Part shown: one piece after another, positions 13,870 to 27,215 of the stretch
Position numbering within the stretch: the first letter of the stretch is position 1
Layout of the letters: each line of letters begins with the position of its first letter
Source: Neocallimastix lanati (nom. inval.)
Lineage: Eukaryota > Neocallimastigomycota > Neocallimastigomycetes > Neocallimastigales > Neocallimastigaceae
Direction of reading: 5' to 3'
Length of the DNA stretch: 64,000 bases
Assembly: GCA_016946835.1 (NCBI GenBank)
Contig: JACVTC010000070.1
Location: 340,001-404,000, forward strand
Program-made: the position numbers and the translations under genes
Notes under the pieces: model-generated
Told to the model about the DNA's origin: nothing
What the model saw: only the letters and a program-made list of their open reading frames with translations
Databases searched by the model: none

Positions 13870-13911
<42 letters not shown>

Positions 13912-14082
13912 AATAAATTAATAAATTAATAAATTAAATATGTACAATTATTTATAATAATTCATAATAATTTAAAAAAATAAATAGTTTAAATAAATTA
14001 GAATGTTAGCTTTATGTTTTATCTCTTGTTTTTTCTTTCTTTTTTTTTTTGTTATGTTTTATTTTATTTTTTGGCATTAATA
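13766..14082. other. AT-rich spacer and GH114 3' flank
   Basis: No gene. It contains a poly(A) run of about 40 bases near 13870-13909 and several TAAATTAA units. The last part lies downstream of the GH114 stop codon. Confidence 0.5.
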
Positions 14083-15451
14083 TTAATTCTTTTTAGTAAC
14101 TACTTTTGAAACAACTTTGATAACTTTTTTAGTAACTTTAATAACAGAACTTAATTTCTTGGTAGATGATTTAGACTTCACAGTAGTAATGGTCTTTTTG
14201 GTGGTCTTCGTAGTTGATTTCTTAGAAGTAGTAGTTTTCTTTGTTGAGGTTATTGGTTTCTTAGTTGTAGTAGTTTTCTTAGAGATAGTTGTTTGTTTAG
14301 TTTTAGAATAATTTGTAGTTGAGGTTGTTGTTGATTTCTTAGTAGTTGCTTTAATAGGAGTTGTGGTCTTTGTAACGGTTGTTTTAGTAGTCTTTTTAGA
14401 GACAGTAGTAGATTTTTTAGTAGTAGTTACTTTAACTATTAATGTTGTTGTTTTCTCTAAAGTAGTTGCATTATTTTGTTTTCCATCAAAATTTACATTG
14501 AAATTACTTCCACAATGTTCTTTACCGTTAAAAAGAATTCCTCCTTGTACTAATTCAATACCTGGTTTAATATTCATACTCATACCAAGTCCATCTAAAT
14601 TTCTACATAAAGCATTTTTATTCTTTTCTAAACCATTGTAAGTAACACCAAATACTGCTTTTCCTGATTTTATGAAGTCTTTATATAAATAGCATTCATT
14701 ATAATCTATACATTCTTCATTGATGGCAAAATCAAAATAATTTCCGACTTCATTAATGATTCCAAGAACATTCTTTAAACCTATAGAAATACCTAATTCA
14801 TGAGCTGAATTGCCTAACCAAATAGCATACTTTATAGTATCTTCTTTGGTAAGTGGATTAGACCAACTTTTAACTTCATCCATTTGATAGCCATCTAAGT
14901 TATCAACTTCAATAGCATCACATTTTTTACTGATTGCTAACTTCATACGATTCAGTATCAAAGGCTTGAGTTCTTCCATACGAATATCAATCCATTTTTC
15001 GTCTGGCCAATCACCATAAGTAGTTTTTACTAAATTTTTAACAGCAATAAATTGATCATAATCACTACGAAAATCTTCAAGTGTACCTCCAGAAAAATAA
15101 CAAATCACTTTTTTACCAGCATCATGAAAGCTTTGAATCTTTGAAGCACTTTTATTAACATCTATTTCAACAACTTCAGTCTTTTCAGTTGATCTATTTT
15201 AATTATAAATTATATATATATAATATAAAATATTAATAATTATGCAATTTTTTTTTATTATAATTGTTATTATTACTACGTAATTTTTTATTAACAAATT
15301 ATTTTTAATTATTGTTTTCAACATACATATTAATATCATTTCCTAAAACATAATCCCAAGTTAATCCTGGTGTAGGTTTCCATCTGGCTACAACATTAGT
15401 AGTAAGTAATAAAGCTGAAAAAATTGTAGTAATTGGTAATAATAATTTCAT
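14083..15451 (-). CDS. Secreted GH114-type glycoside hydrolase with Thr/Lys-rich tail
   Basis: Exons 15451-15327 and 15193-14083 splice through a GTATGT...ATAG intron to a 411-residue protein. Residues 1-20 are a signal peptide (MKLLLPITTIFSALLLTTNV). WKPTPGLTWDYVLG starts the mature domain, followed by GKKVICYFSGGTLEDFRSD, WIDIR and the signature CDAIEVDNLDGY (acidic residues near 137 and 139), which matches the family's catalytic-face motif in GFDGVEPDNxDGY. The barrel ends near residue 280. From about 285 to the end the chain is almost only Thr, Lys and Ser (KKTTTT-like), a likely extended or glycosylated spacer. Known GH114 enzymes cut alpha-1,4-polygalactosamine in bacterial and fungal matrix polymers; substrate here is inferred. 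No dockerin is present. Confidence 0.88.
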
Positions 15452-16083
15452 TTTATATATATATATACATATATATGCAAATTTATCTATTTTATCTATT
15501 TTAAATATTTTATAATTTTTATTTTTAAAATTATATTTTAATTATTTTCTTTTTTTTTTCTTTTTTTAAAAAATTTTTATTTTATTGTTCTTTATTTTCA
15601 ATTTATATGTACAAAAAATATATCACTAATTTAATAATTAAAATTAAAAATATTTTTTTTTATATACAAAATATTATTTATTAATTTATATTTAAAAAGA
15701 GAAAAGAAAAGAAAAAAGTTTTCTTTTTATATTTTTTTTTTTAAAAAATAAATAATTTATATTAAAAAAAATTTATAAACGGCTTTTGAAAGATTAATTA
15801 TCATAATAATATCTAATTTCGAAGACTTCCAATTCAGTAATTAAATATTTATTTGAGTTAAATTCTGCTGAATTATAATTAAATTCTATAATTTTTTAAA
15901 TTAAAATAAATATAATTAATAATTAAAATTTATATTTAACTAATATCTTAATTATTAAATATTAAAATTTATTAATTATTAATTATTATAAATAAATACA
16001 TTATTGTTATTTATATAATTTTATTATTGTATTTAATAATCAAATCTAATAAAAATGTTGTATTTTAAAGAAATTTTTAAGTA

Positions 16084-16477
16084 TTATAATATTTTATTAT
16101 TAAATTGACTTATCATAAATGCCGTTTAAAAATATTAGTACCAGATTAATTATTCCCTTTTTCCATTTCTAATTAATAAAATTAGTACCATTAAAAATAT
16201 ATATATATATATTATTTTATCTTTTATAGTACAATTTCATTTTAAATATCAGTAGTAATTGATTAATAAATTTTAACTTTTTATAATATTTTATTATTAA
16301 ATTGACTTATCATAAATGCCGTTTAAAAATATTAGTACCAGATTAATTATTCCCTTTTTCCATTTCTAATTAATAAAATTAGTACCATTAAAAAATATAT
16401 ATATATATTATTTTATCTTTTATAGTACACTTTCATTTTAAATATCAGTAGTAATTGATTAATAAATTTTAACTTTT
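16084..16477. repeat. Two-copy 197-bp tandem duplication
   Basis: The unit begins TTATAATATTTTATTATTAA and includes GACTTATCATAAATGCCG, two internal direct repeats of ATTAGTACCA, and GATTAATAAATTTTAAC at its end. Copy two begins at 16281. The copies differ by only a few bases, mainly in the AT dinucleotide stretch, so the duplication is recent. Confidence 0.88.
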
Positions 16478-17921
16478 ATATATTTTATTACTTTTTTTAT
16501 ATTTATTAATTCTACTTTTATATGTATTATTATTGTTTTTATAACTATTATTTATTATTTATTATTTATTTTAAAGCATATTTCTATACCTAATAACATT
16601 TATTTTTAATAATATTAATTATCAAAAAAAGAAAAAATAAATAAATTTTATTATTAAACAAATTATTTTAATAATAATAATAATTATAATTATAGAATGT
16701 TTAAATATCTCAAAAAATTTTTTTTTATTTCTATTATTTTATATATAATAAAAAAATAAAAAATAAGGTTATAATTTAAATAATAATTAACTTTTAAAAA
16801 TTAATTAATTATTTATTTATTGTTATTTTTATAATTTTACTGATGTTATTTTAATAATTTTATTAATGGTAATTAATTATCATTTTTAATAAAAATATTA
16901 TTTTTTATAAGAAAATTTTCCATATTACATTTTATTTTTATGTTTTATTATTAAATTGACTTTATATATATACCGTTTTATTATTCTCTTTCTCTATTTC
17001 TTAATTTATTATGTTATTACGGTTTGAATGAATAAAAAAAATATTATTATACATTATACAATAGTAGTTACATTTTAATTAAATATTATATTAATAATTA
17101 ATAAATATAAATTACTATTCTTTTTTTTATAATACGATTCAAATTAATAATAATATAAACATAATATTATTATCATTCCAAAAAAGTATTACATATATTA
17201 TCAAAATGAATTTTTAATTTATTATATATATATTTAATAAAAAATTGATATAATATATAAAATATGCATATTTATCATAGTTAAATATACAATTATTAAT
17301 AATTTGTTAAATAAAAAAAATAATATATATTAATTTATAAGTATGTATAAACTATCAGAAATAATTTTTAATTTTATTGTAAATATTATATCTTATTTAA
17401 TTTCATAAAAGAGATTAAAAAAATTTGTAAAATGAAATATAATATTAAGAATGAGAAAAAAGAAACATAAAATTATTGTTATTCAAAAAGATATTAAATA
17501 TATTAATAAAATAAATAAAATTTTTTTTTAGAATCAAAAAAAAAAAAAAAAAAAAAAGATATAAAAATATGATATTATAATTAAATAAAATAATTAACAA
17601 TTTATTAAATAAAAATAATATATATTACCTAATTTATACATAAATATATATAAATTATAAATATTATATTTTATTTAATTTTATGAAAGAGTTTATGTGA
17701 TTTGTAAATTGAAATATAATATTAGAAAAAAAAGAGATAAAATTATTATTGTTATCAATCAAATTGATATGTTAATTATATATTTAAATTTTAATATATT
17801 TAATATATTAAAAAAAAAGATATTTTTAAAAATAACCTATAGAAAATTATATACTTAACAATAATACAATATAAATCTTTTTCATATTTGTTAATTTTTT
17901 AATATATATGAAATAATAAAC

Positions 17922-17923
17922 TG

Positions 17924-18000
<77 letters not shown>
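17922..18000. repeat. AAT trinucleotide run
   Basis: About 25 AAT units with one interruption near 17960. Confidence 0.85.
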
Positions 18001-18332
18001 GAAATAATAATTATTAAAAAGTATTTACTCATTAAAAATTTTTAAATTTTTTGAATAATCAATTTCAACACATCAAAGAAAATAGGTAATTAATAATATT
18101 TATAAGATCATTGTAACAATAATATTAATATTAATTTATTTTAATTTTAGTAAAATTATTGAATTATTATTGAAAGTTATTAAAATTAATTAGTGATACA
18201 ATGATTATATAAAAATTATAGAGAAATTAATAAAAGAATATATATTTATATATATAGCTTTTATATCTTAATAAATGGTTCCATATTAAGAAATTTTCTG
18301 ACTTTGTAGTATTATTAAATAAATAAATAATT

Positions 18333-18838
18333 ATGAGATACAATACAACTTCTCATTGTCCTTTTTCTTTAAGAAAATGTGAAATCAATGAATATATTCT
18401 AACTGTCATTGCTCTTGAAGTTATCCATTTAAAAACTGATAGGAAATACATAACTAGGATATTGATTAATAAGGAAATTCAAATTGTGCAAACTTATACT
18501 AAAACATATATGAAATCAAGTAACAATCACTTCTAAAAATTAATAATAATTTTTTAATTATTATTGATGGTCAAACTCTTTAATATAATGCATCAAACCA
18601 ATGAATTTCTTATTAGCAGATTATTATCCTTTCAAATGGACAACAGAACCAGAAAAAGAAATGGAGGCCATCCTTCAACATAAATCTAATAAAATATCGC
18701 CAAAATTTTCTTCAGGATGATAAAAATTTGCTAATATTTCATTAGAGGTTAAAGATTTCAATAACATTTGTATGCTTCTCGAACCTAATGAATGACTATC
18801 AGCTTTAGAAGTATCAGAACATCCGAAGTTTAAGGAAT
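18333..18838 (+). pseudogene. Probable Ser/Thr protein kinase relic
   Basis: Two separated pieces look like the ends of a protein kinase domain. The first (18378-18470) reads LRKCEINEYILTV then IHLKTDRKYITRILINKEI, close to the N-lobe pattern in which the nucleotide loop and the VAIK-type lysine strand follow each other, but the glycine loop and lysine are lost. The second (about 18600-18838) reads DYYPFKWTTEPEKEMEAIL, then ISLEVKDFNNICMLLEPNE and SALEVSEHPKFKE, the usual C-lobe end (MLEPNPxxRxSALEVLxHPWF). The catalytic loop and DFG segment are missing between them and stops interrupt the second part. It is therefore a deleted, dead copy. The assignment rests on short patterns only. Confidence 0.42.
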
Positions 18839-18841
18839 AAT

Positions 18842-20674
18842 ATATTAATACAAAAACAAAAAAAAATAAAAAATAAAAAATAAAATTAATTATTTATAAA
18901 CATACAAGTAAAAATAATTAATAGATGACAGTCTTCTTATTGAAAATTATTTAAACATTATTTTATATATATATATATATATATGTAATTAGTAATGCGA
19001 AACATTTTTAATAAAAAAAATTATATTTAAAAAAATTATATTTAAAAAAAATATTTTTAAAAAAAATTATATTTAAAAAAATAATTATGTTAAAAAAATA
19101 ATTAAAAAAATAAAATTAATTTATATACAATAAAATTTTTTTATTATATGTAAAGTTACAATAATAATAATATTAATAAATAGGAAAAAGTGAAGAAGAA
19201 GAAGAAAAAGAAGAAATAAATATAAAAGAAATAAAAATAATAGGAGTGAAATGAAAATACAAATATAAATAAAAATAAAAATAAAAATTTAATATAATAA
19301 AAATCGTTTAATTTATTAAAATTTATTACTCATCCTATAAATATATATTATCTAATTATTGAATAATAAAACATGAAATTAATAGATTAAAATCTTAAGA
19401 ATTATATCAGTGACCTTTTTATTTATATATTTTATTTTGAAATAAATTAAAGAAATTACCATTTTTTTGTTTGCTAATTTTAAAATTATAAAAAAAAAAA
19501 AAAATAAAAATAAGATAAAATAAAATAAAATAAAATAAAAGTATATATAAATTTGATGTATTCTTGGAGGACACTTTAGTTATAAATGGGTGTATTGTTA
19601 TTTAAAAAATTTTTGTTAAAATTCTGAATTACTATTCACTATTCAAATAATACAATAAAAAAAATACTTTTCAACTGAAAGAGACAACATAACCTTAATA
19701 TTACTATAGAGAATATTTCTATTTCAAATCCTACTAGGTATTAAATCATAATAAAAGGTTATTCTTACATAATAAATCAATAAAAAATAAAATTTCATGA
19801 TAATATTTTATCTCTCATTGTGAGAAAAATTAGTTGATACTAATCTCTCTTATATTCTTACATAATAAATCAATAAAAAATTAAATCTCATGATAATATT
19901 TTATCTCTCATTGTGAGAAAAATTAGTTGACACTAATCTCTCTTATAATAAAATATTGCTTTTTTTTTTATTGAATTTTATTAAAAACTGATTTTTAATT
20001 ACAATTAGTTAGCTTATATTAATAATATGTCTTTTAAATCACTTTATTTTTAATATTATTTTTGTAAATTAATCATAAATTAGTGTGAGGATTTCTTAAA
20101 AAAATGAGTCAAGAAAAGGTTATTAATTTAATTGCTCTTTTATATTTTCAAAATTTGTTAATATATTGTAACAAATTTTATATCTAAATTTAATAAATAA
20201 ATAAATAAATAAATATATATATTATATATAAAAATATTTTTATGAAGATAAAATAAAAATTAATAAATAATGTCAATTCTGATTAATTTTTTATATAATA
20301 AAAACAATCAAGATTGCTTATTTTTATTATTAATAATTATCTGCCTATAATAATATATATAAATATAATTCATAAGGGAACTAAACAATAAAAAATTAAT
20401 AATAATATGATTCATTTTAATTCTTGATGGTTTAATAAATTTAATTTGTAAAATTTATTATATTTCAATGAACAAAACAATAAAATGATGGTGTTTTTTT
20501 TTAAATAAAAGAATTAATATTATATTGAAATTCATGATTCATATAATATTAGACAAATGACTTTAATTATTTTAACAACTTTAACTAATTTAAAAAAATT
20601 GAAAAAAATGTTCTAAAGATAAATCGTTTTCTTTTACAAAATTATTAATTTTATCTTCTTTTGGATTCATTATA

Positions 20675-20711
<37 letters not shown>

Positions 20712-21414
20712 TTAATAAATTTTTAATTATTATAATTTGAAAAAAGAACTTTGTTTATTAATACTATTTTGTTACATTTATAAAAATACTTTTATAACCT
20801 ATATATGTTTTCTTTAAAAATAATAATAATAAAAAAACTATTTTTATAAAAATTTATTAAAGTTTATATTTATAAAATTTTATTTATTATTTTTAAAACT
20901 TTATTTTATAAAATAATTATTAATTATATATTATTTTATAGATGATCAATTAATTATTTATTAAAATTTTATATACAACTTCTAAAGAGTTTAATATAAG
21001 ATAAATATTAATAAAATATTAATATATTAATAATATATAAAATGTAAATATATAATAAAATTATATTTAAATATACATTAAAATTATATAGAAAAAAAAA
21101 AGAATTTAGCACAGTAAATTATAACCTTTTTCTTTTATATATTTATTTTAATTTTTAAAATATAAATTTAATTTATTTTGTATATTATATACAATTAAAA
21201 ATTAAAATTTATGTATCTATATATAAATCTATATAATTTTTATTATGACTTTAATATATATAAAAAAAATTATTAGTCATAAAATAAATACATTATTATA
21301 ATCTTGTATGATAAAAATAATGTAAAAGTATTAAATGAGAGAATGAGTATTGAAAGAAAGAATTATTAAAAACATGACTGAATATTCAAATAAATTTAAA
21401 TTCATTAAAATTAA
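18842..21414. other. Gene-less AT-rich stretch
   Basis: No supported gene. It holds AT microsatellites near 18965-18983, a 93-bp tandem duplication at 19761-19945 with an internal hairpin, an ATT run at about 20675-20708 and otherwise unstructured AT-rich DNA. The last 100 bases are the 3' flank of the barrel-protein gene. Confidence 0.6.
19761..19945. repeat. Two-copy 93-bp tandem duplication with a foldback
   Basis: The unit begins ATTCTTACATAATAAATC and ends in ATTAGTTGATACTAATCTCT. ATTAG and CTAAT pair around a six-base loop, and flanking GAGA/TCTC extends the stem with a small mismatch. Copy two starts at 19854. A difference between copies (TTGATA/TTGACA) falls in the loop, not the stem. 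Confidence 0.82.
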
Positions 21415-21866
21415 TTATTGATTAGCTAAACATTGATAAGTGCCACTGTTATTGGAAATTGATTCAGATGGTATATTAGTTGGTACAGCATTAAAATCAG
21501 TAATAACAGTAGTAATAGGAACTGTAAATACAGCAGTTATAACAGTGGATGTAACAATAGTAATAGCTGTTGGAGTAGATTTTGGAACAATAGTTGTTGG
21601 AACTGCATTATTTTGGCTTCTAGTTCTATTTATTGTAGTATAGCTAGTAGGAACAGTTTTAGCTTTAGTTGGTGGTGGAATAGTTTTAACAGCAATTGGT
21701 TTAGAAACGGATTTAGGAATATTAAGACCAGGAATGGTTTTAGTGGTAGTAGGTGGTGGAATAGTTTTAGTTGTAACTTTGTTATTATTATTATTACCAA
21801 TCTCAAGATTCCAATCATTATCATTTGAAACTATGTTTTTATTATCTATGTTATTATTAAAACCTA

Positions 21867-21912
<46 letters not shown>

Positions 21913-22524
21913 TGGAGCTGGAGCTGGAACTGGAGGAGGAGTGGAAGCCTTTGATTTTCCTAATTCATCACATGACACTTCATACCATTGAACATTATGA
22001 ACTCTTCCAACTTCTAAACCTCCAAATAATTCCTTAAAAGCAGTTGGTGCTATATCAACATCACCTGAAGGACAAATTGGGCACTTATCTACAATTTCTA
22101 CAACTACTGAATTAGATCCATAAACAAGTTTAACACATCTACCACAAACTACAGAATTATTTGGATTTGGATATACACCATATTGAACATAATTCTATAA
22201 TTTTTTTCGATTAAAAATAAAAGGTAAAATAATTAATACATTATGTAAATAACTTTATTATATTTAATTATACAATAATTAATAATAATCATTTTAATAT
22301 AATATTATTACCAATGCGGCAAAATAGTCTTTATTTCTTGGAGTAAGAGCGCAAGCTCCTGGACTAGCACCATCTGGGCCAGTAGGTGCTGGATCCGATC
22401 CACCTTCACCATAATAGGTAATATCACCTTGACCTCTAAGCGGTTCAAGATCTCTCTTATTAAGAGATGATGAAGCACATAATAAAGCATTAGTTATTAA
22501 AAGGGAAATAAATTTAAAATTCAT
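21415..22524 (-). CDS. Secreted RlpA/expansin-like double-psi beta-barrel protein
   Basis: Exons 22524-22312 and 22194-21415 join by a GTAATA...ATAG intron to 330 residues. Residues 1-20 are a signal peptide (MNFKFISLLITNALLCASSS), followed by a LNKR site. Residues 33-145 form a double-psi beta-barrel domain: GQGDITYYGEGG, GACALTPRNKDYFAAL, VCGRCVKLVYG, then VEIVDKCPICPSGDVDIAP and the closing WYEVSC. The D-x-CPxC-x2-GD-DIAP block is the family's usual Asp-bearing motif, and the paired Cys are kept. From 152 the chain is a low-complexity Pro, Asn and Thr tail with a run of 14 Asn. Relatives include loosenins, expansins and RlpA, which loosen or bind polysaccharide; loosening without hydrolysis is the likely but unproven role. 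No dockerin or recognised carbohydrate-binding module follows. Confidence 0.85.
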
Positions 22525-24692
22525 TTTTCAAATAATTAAACAAAAAGATAAAACGTAAAATGAATTGTTTTAGTTTTTATAAATTTGACAATTAAGTTAA
22601 ATTTTTTTAAATTTATACAAAATTGTTTATATCCCAATATAATTAGTAAATTGATGAATGAATTATTAAAAGTAAAAAATAATTCTATTTATACTTTTTT
22701 TTTTTTTGTGTTCGTTAAAATATATAATTAGGGTATATTAAATATATTATAATACTATTTAATTATATTAAAAAAAATATAATATATTTAATTATATTTA
22801 ATTAGTCATAAAAATAAAATTTATTTTATTAAAATTTTATGAGAAAAAAAAATTAATAAATTTGTTTATAATATTTTTCTTAATTTATATATTAAAAAAA
22901 AAAATCCGCGAATTAAAATGTTTCAAAATTTTATATTAAAAAAAATTAAAATCCAATAATTACTATTTTTTTAATATATCTTTACAAAAACTAAATATAA
23001 AGTAGTATTATTTTATATTAATAAAGTTTAATTATTTTATAAACACGCCGTTATAAATTATTATTATATGAAATTTTATTTCAAATAAATTTTTTAAAAA
23101 TAAAAAAATGAAATAATACTAGATTCATCTATTTTCAAACTTAATAGAAAAATAATGAAAGGTTTATTATATATAAAAGTCAAAAATTGTTTTATTATAG
23201 CTCAATTTTTTTTATAATTAAAATCTAAATCATAGAATTAAGGAATAGCCCAATATATATACATAAAAAAAAAAAGTTAATTAAATCTATATTTATTATA
23301 TCATTAAAATATATATATTTTTTAGGAATAAATTGAAAGTATCATATTTTCCATTTAAAGATATATATTGTAAAATCCTTAAATCCGAAAATTTAATAAA
23401 ATTTTATTTACAAAATACTTATAAAATATTCCACATAATCATATAAATTTTATTTTATTTTACATATATATTCTTATAGTCATATCATGACTCAAAATAT
23501 AAAACTTTGAAACACTAATATATATTTACTTATTTATTTATTTATTTATTAATTATTAATTTGTTTATTTTAATTCATACTTATATAATCCATTATTGGT
23601 AAAAATTAATAAATTTTTTAAAATATACTAGAAATTTTAAATTTCACATTTATGTATGTATATTAAAAAAATATGCAAATTCTAATAATATGAATACATT
23701 TACATATTGTATTAAGAAGTTCTCATTAAAAGTATACTACTATTCATAATATTAATATCATAATAAATATTAATGTTATAGGATAATATAAATCATTCAA
23801 TATATAATTCAATTAATAATTCTATTGTTATACCTCAATATTTCCATGCCCTTAAGAGGGTACACACCGAAGGTTAAAAAAAAAAATTAATTGTTATTAT
23901 ATAGCTTATTAAAAATATGTATAATTTATTTAATATTGTTATACCTCAATATTCTCATACCTTTAAGAGGATACACACCGGAAGTAAAAAAAAAAAAAAA
24001 AAAAAAAAATTGTTATTATATACCTTATTAAAAATATGTAGAATTTATATAATATAAATATTTTATATTATTATAAAAAAAAAATTTCCTATTGAATTGA
24101 AAATATTAAAAATTCTTTTAGTGTAACATTAATTATATATTAATATAAAATATTTATGACAAAATAATTTAATTTATTACTATATATATAAAGTTTTATA
24201 TATTATAAATTAAATAAATGTTTTAAAAAGATTATTTAACATAAAAATTTATGTTTAAAATTTCATATAAGAAATAAAATAAAAAAATTCTAAATAAAAT
24301 ACAAAAGTATATAAACAACTATATAAAAGTACCAATTTTTACTAAATATATATATATAATAGAATTATAATATATCTTGTTAACAATTTTTCTTTTCAAT
24401 GGATACTTTCATATATAACACTCTATTTACTAATATTTTTGTATAGTTTATAATATCAAAATAATTATAAATTTTTTAAAAAATTATTATATAAACTATA
24501 AGCTCCCTCTAATTATAACATTGAAATAATAGCAATAACATAATTTTATGTTTTAATTAATAGAAATAAATATTGGTTATACATTCCTTTTCCAATAAAA
24601 ATAATACTTTAAATAAATTTAAATTACTAAATAATTAAAAGGGTATTAATATTATTAATATAAAGAATATTATATTATTATATTATTATTTT
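22525..24692. other. Gene-less AT-rich stretch
   Basis: No coding region is supported. The first 200 bases are upstream of the barrel-protein start. A two-copy repeat with poly(A) ends lies at 23823-24045. The rest is AT-rich DNA without visible structure. Confidence 0.6.
23823..24045. repeat. Two-copy 111-bp repeat, each copy with a poly(A) run
   Basis: Each unit begins TATTGTTATACCTCAATATT and carries CTTAAGAGG and TACACACCG followed by an A run of 11 or 23 bases and TTGTTATTATATA. The second copy starts at 23934. The GC-richer part (CCCTTAAGAGGG in copy one) is nearly palindromic. Confidence 0.82.
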
Positions 24693-24888
24693 TGTTAAGA
24701 GTTATGAATTTATGGTTGATAATTATGTCAATTTTATTAATATATTTTATGATAAAGAGTTACTAGCACTTAATTATTCTAAATTAAATGCTTTTATATT
24801 AATACATTATGGCTTATACATTATTTATATTACAATATGTTTCAATACATTTGAAGCTTATTTTTCATACATTTCACATATTCTAACA
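24693..24888 (-). repeat. Copia-type LTR, minus strand, with a stub of internal DNA
   Basis: On the minus strand a GGGGGAA purine tract (24900-24889) is followed directly by TGTTAGAATATG at 24888. The block runs 196 bp to CTCTTAACA at 24693, so its ends are TGTTA/TAACA. This is the layout of a polypurine tract and 3' LTR. Only a short internal stub remains to its right. A short Met/Leu/Tyr frame across it on the plus strand is not a gene. Its sequence differs from the LTR at 25663, so they are two families. Confidence 0.62.
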
Positions 24889-24959
24889 TTCCCCCTTAAA
24901 TCTAGTTATTCAATAATGAATAAATTGGTTTACTTGTGAATATGTGTATATAAAATTAT

Positions 24960-25854
24960 ACTATTTTACACAAAAAACCATTTGACGTAACTACTTATAA
25001 AAGTGCAATTGGCTCTTTAATCTATTTAGCAAAATGTACACGCCCAGATATATCTTTCGCTGTTGGAAAGGCCGTAAGAATCTCTGAAAAACCTACAATA
25101 ACAGATTGGATAAAGGTTACCCACATACTAAAATATTTAAATACAACTAAAAATTATAAAATATGTTATGATGGTAAAGGCGAAATAATTGGATATACTG
25201 ATGCAGATTTTGCTGGAGATATTAAGGATAGAAAATCTACATCTGGAAATATTATTTTGATGGGCAATAATCCTATTTGTTGGACAAGTAAAAAACAATC
25301 TATTGTTGCTACATCTACCGCCGAAGCTGAATACATAAGCACATCTGAATGTATTAAGAAGGTTTTATGAATCAGAAACATATTACAATAATTATTTAAA
25401 TTTAAAAAACCAATTAAAATTTTTACAGATAATATTGCAAGTAAAACTAATATTGAAAATGATGAGATAAATCCAAAATTAAAACATATATCAATTAAAT
25501 ATTTTTTTGATAAAGATAATATAGAAAAAGGAAAAGTAAAACTAGAATATATAGATACTAAAAATATATTAGCAGACGTTTTAACAAAAGATAAAAATGG
25601 TCCTTTTATGACAAATTTCTCAAACAAAATTTTCCATAAGAAAAATTAGTTTGAGGGGGGAATGTTAATAGAATAGGAAATTTATAACATGTGATTTATA
25701 TATTAGTATAGATTTATGTATTCATGTATAAAATAATCTATGAAATAAATTTATGTAATGATGACTATTTTAAAAATAAAAATATAAAATAAATAAATAA
25801 ATAAATATTAAACTTTATTATCTCTCGAGTTACTACCGGAGAAGTCGGTTGACA
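24960..25854 (+). mobile_element. Ty1/Copia fossil, 5'-truncated tail with 3' LTR
   Basis: The plus strand holds the end of a Copia polyprotein. SAIGSLIYLAKCTRPDISFA precedes an RNase H domain with YTDADFAGD, RKSTSGN and the hallmark STAEAEYIS. A purine tract GAGGGGGGAA follows the stop codon at about 25650, then an LTR from 25663. Everything upstream (gag, protease, integrase, most of RT) is missing. The remaining coding part is mostly open with about one break, so it is younger than the fossil at 7.3-11.5 kb. An antisense frame over the same DNA is not credible. Confidence 0.85.
25663..25854 (+). repeat. 3' LTR of the Copia tail
   Basis: The block starts TGTTAATAGAATAGG directly after the purine tract and probably ends at GGTTGACA (25854), about 192 bp. 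The start is clear; the end is inferred from the TG...CA rule. Confidence 0.55.
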
Positions 25855-27084
<1,230 letters not shown>

Positions 27085-27215
27085 TTACAATAAGATAGAA
27101 TACCACACAATTCTATTGATTCAATACCCCCAAGAACCATTAGAATCATTCATATAAATCTTACATCTCTTAAAACACTTATAACCTAATTATTTCGACC
27201 AACAATCCTCATCAT
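27085..27215 (-). other. Degenerate fungal dockerin (CBM10-type) domain
   Basis: Minus-strand pieces read DEDCWSK, LGYKCFKRCKIYMNDSNGSWG and, in a shifted frame, GIESIELCGI. This follows the gut-fungal dockerin plan C-W-S-x3-G-Y-x-C-C-x2-C...G-x-WG...x-W-C-G-I. One position of the Glu/Lys after WSK is a stop and the final third is out of frame. Confidence 0.7.

Larger units (their letters stand above)
15452..18330. other. Gene-less AT-rich stretch with a tandem duplication
   Basis: I see no coding region. It contains the 197-bp tandem duplication at 16084-16477, a partial relative near 16950-17010 (TTATTAAATTGAC...CCGTTT), poly(A) near 17536-17557, and an AAT trinucleotide run at about 17922-18000. 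Confidence 0.6.

Noticed and set aside
14117-14641. Plus-strand Val-rich frames
   Set aside because: They are antisense shadows of the Thr/Lys tail and barrel of the GH114 gene.
24712-24939. 75-codon frame with membrane-like composition
   Set aside because: It lies almost wholly inside a Copia-type LTR read in the antisense direction.
25166-25627. 153-codon minus-strand frame
   Set aside because: It is antisense to the RNase H tail of a Copia element, whose plus-strand motifs are unmistakable.
24693-25854. Self-integration (autointegration) product with inverted LTRs
   Set aside because: The two LTRs are different in sequence, so they cannot be the two ends of one element.
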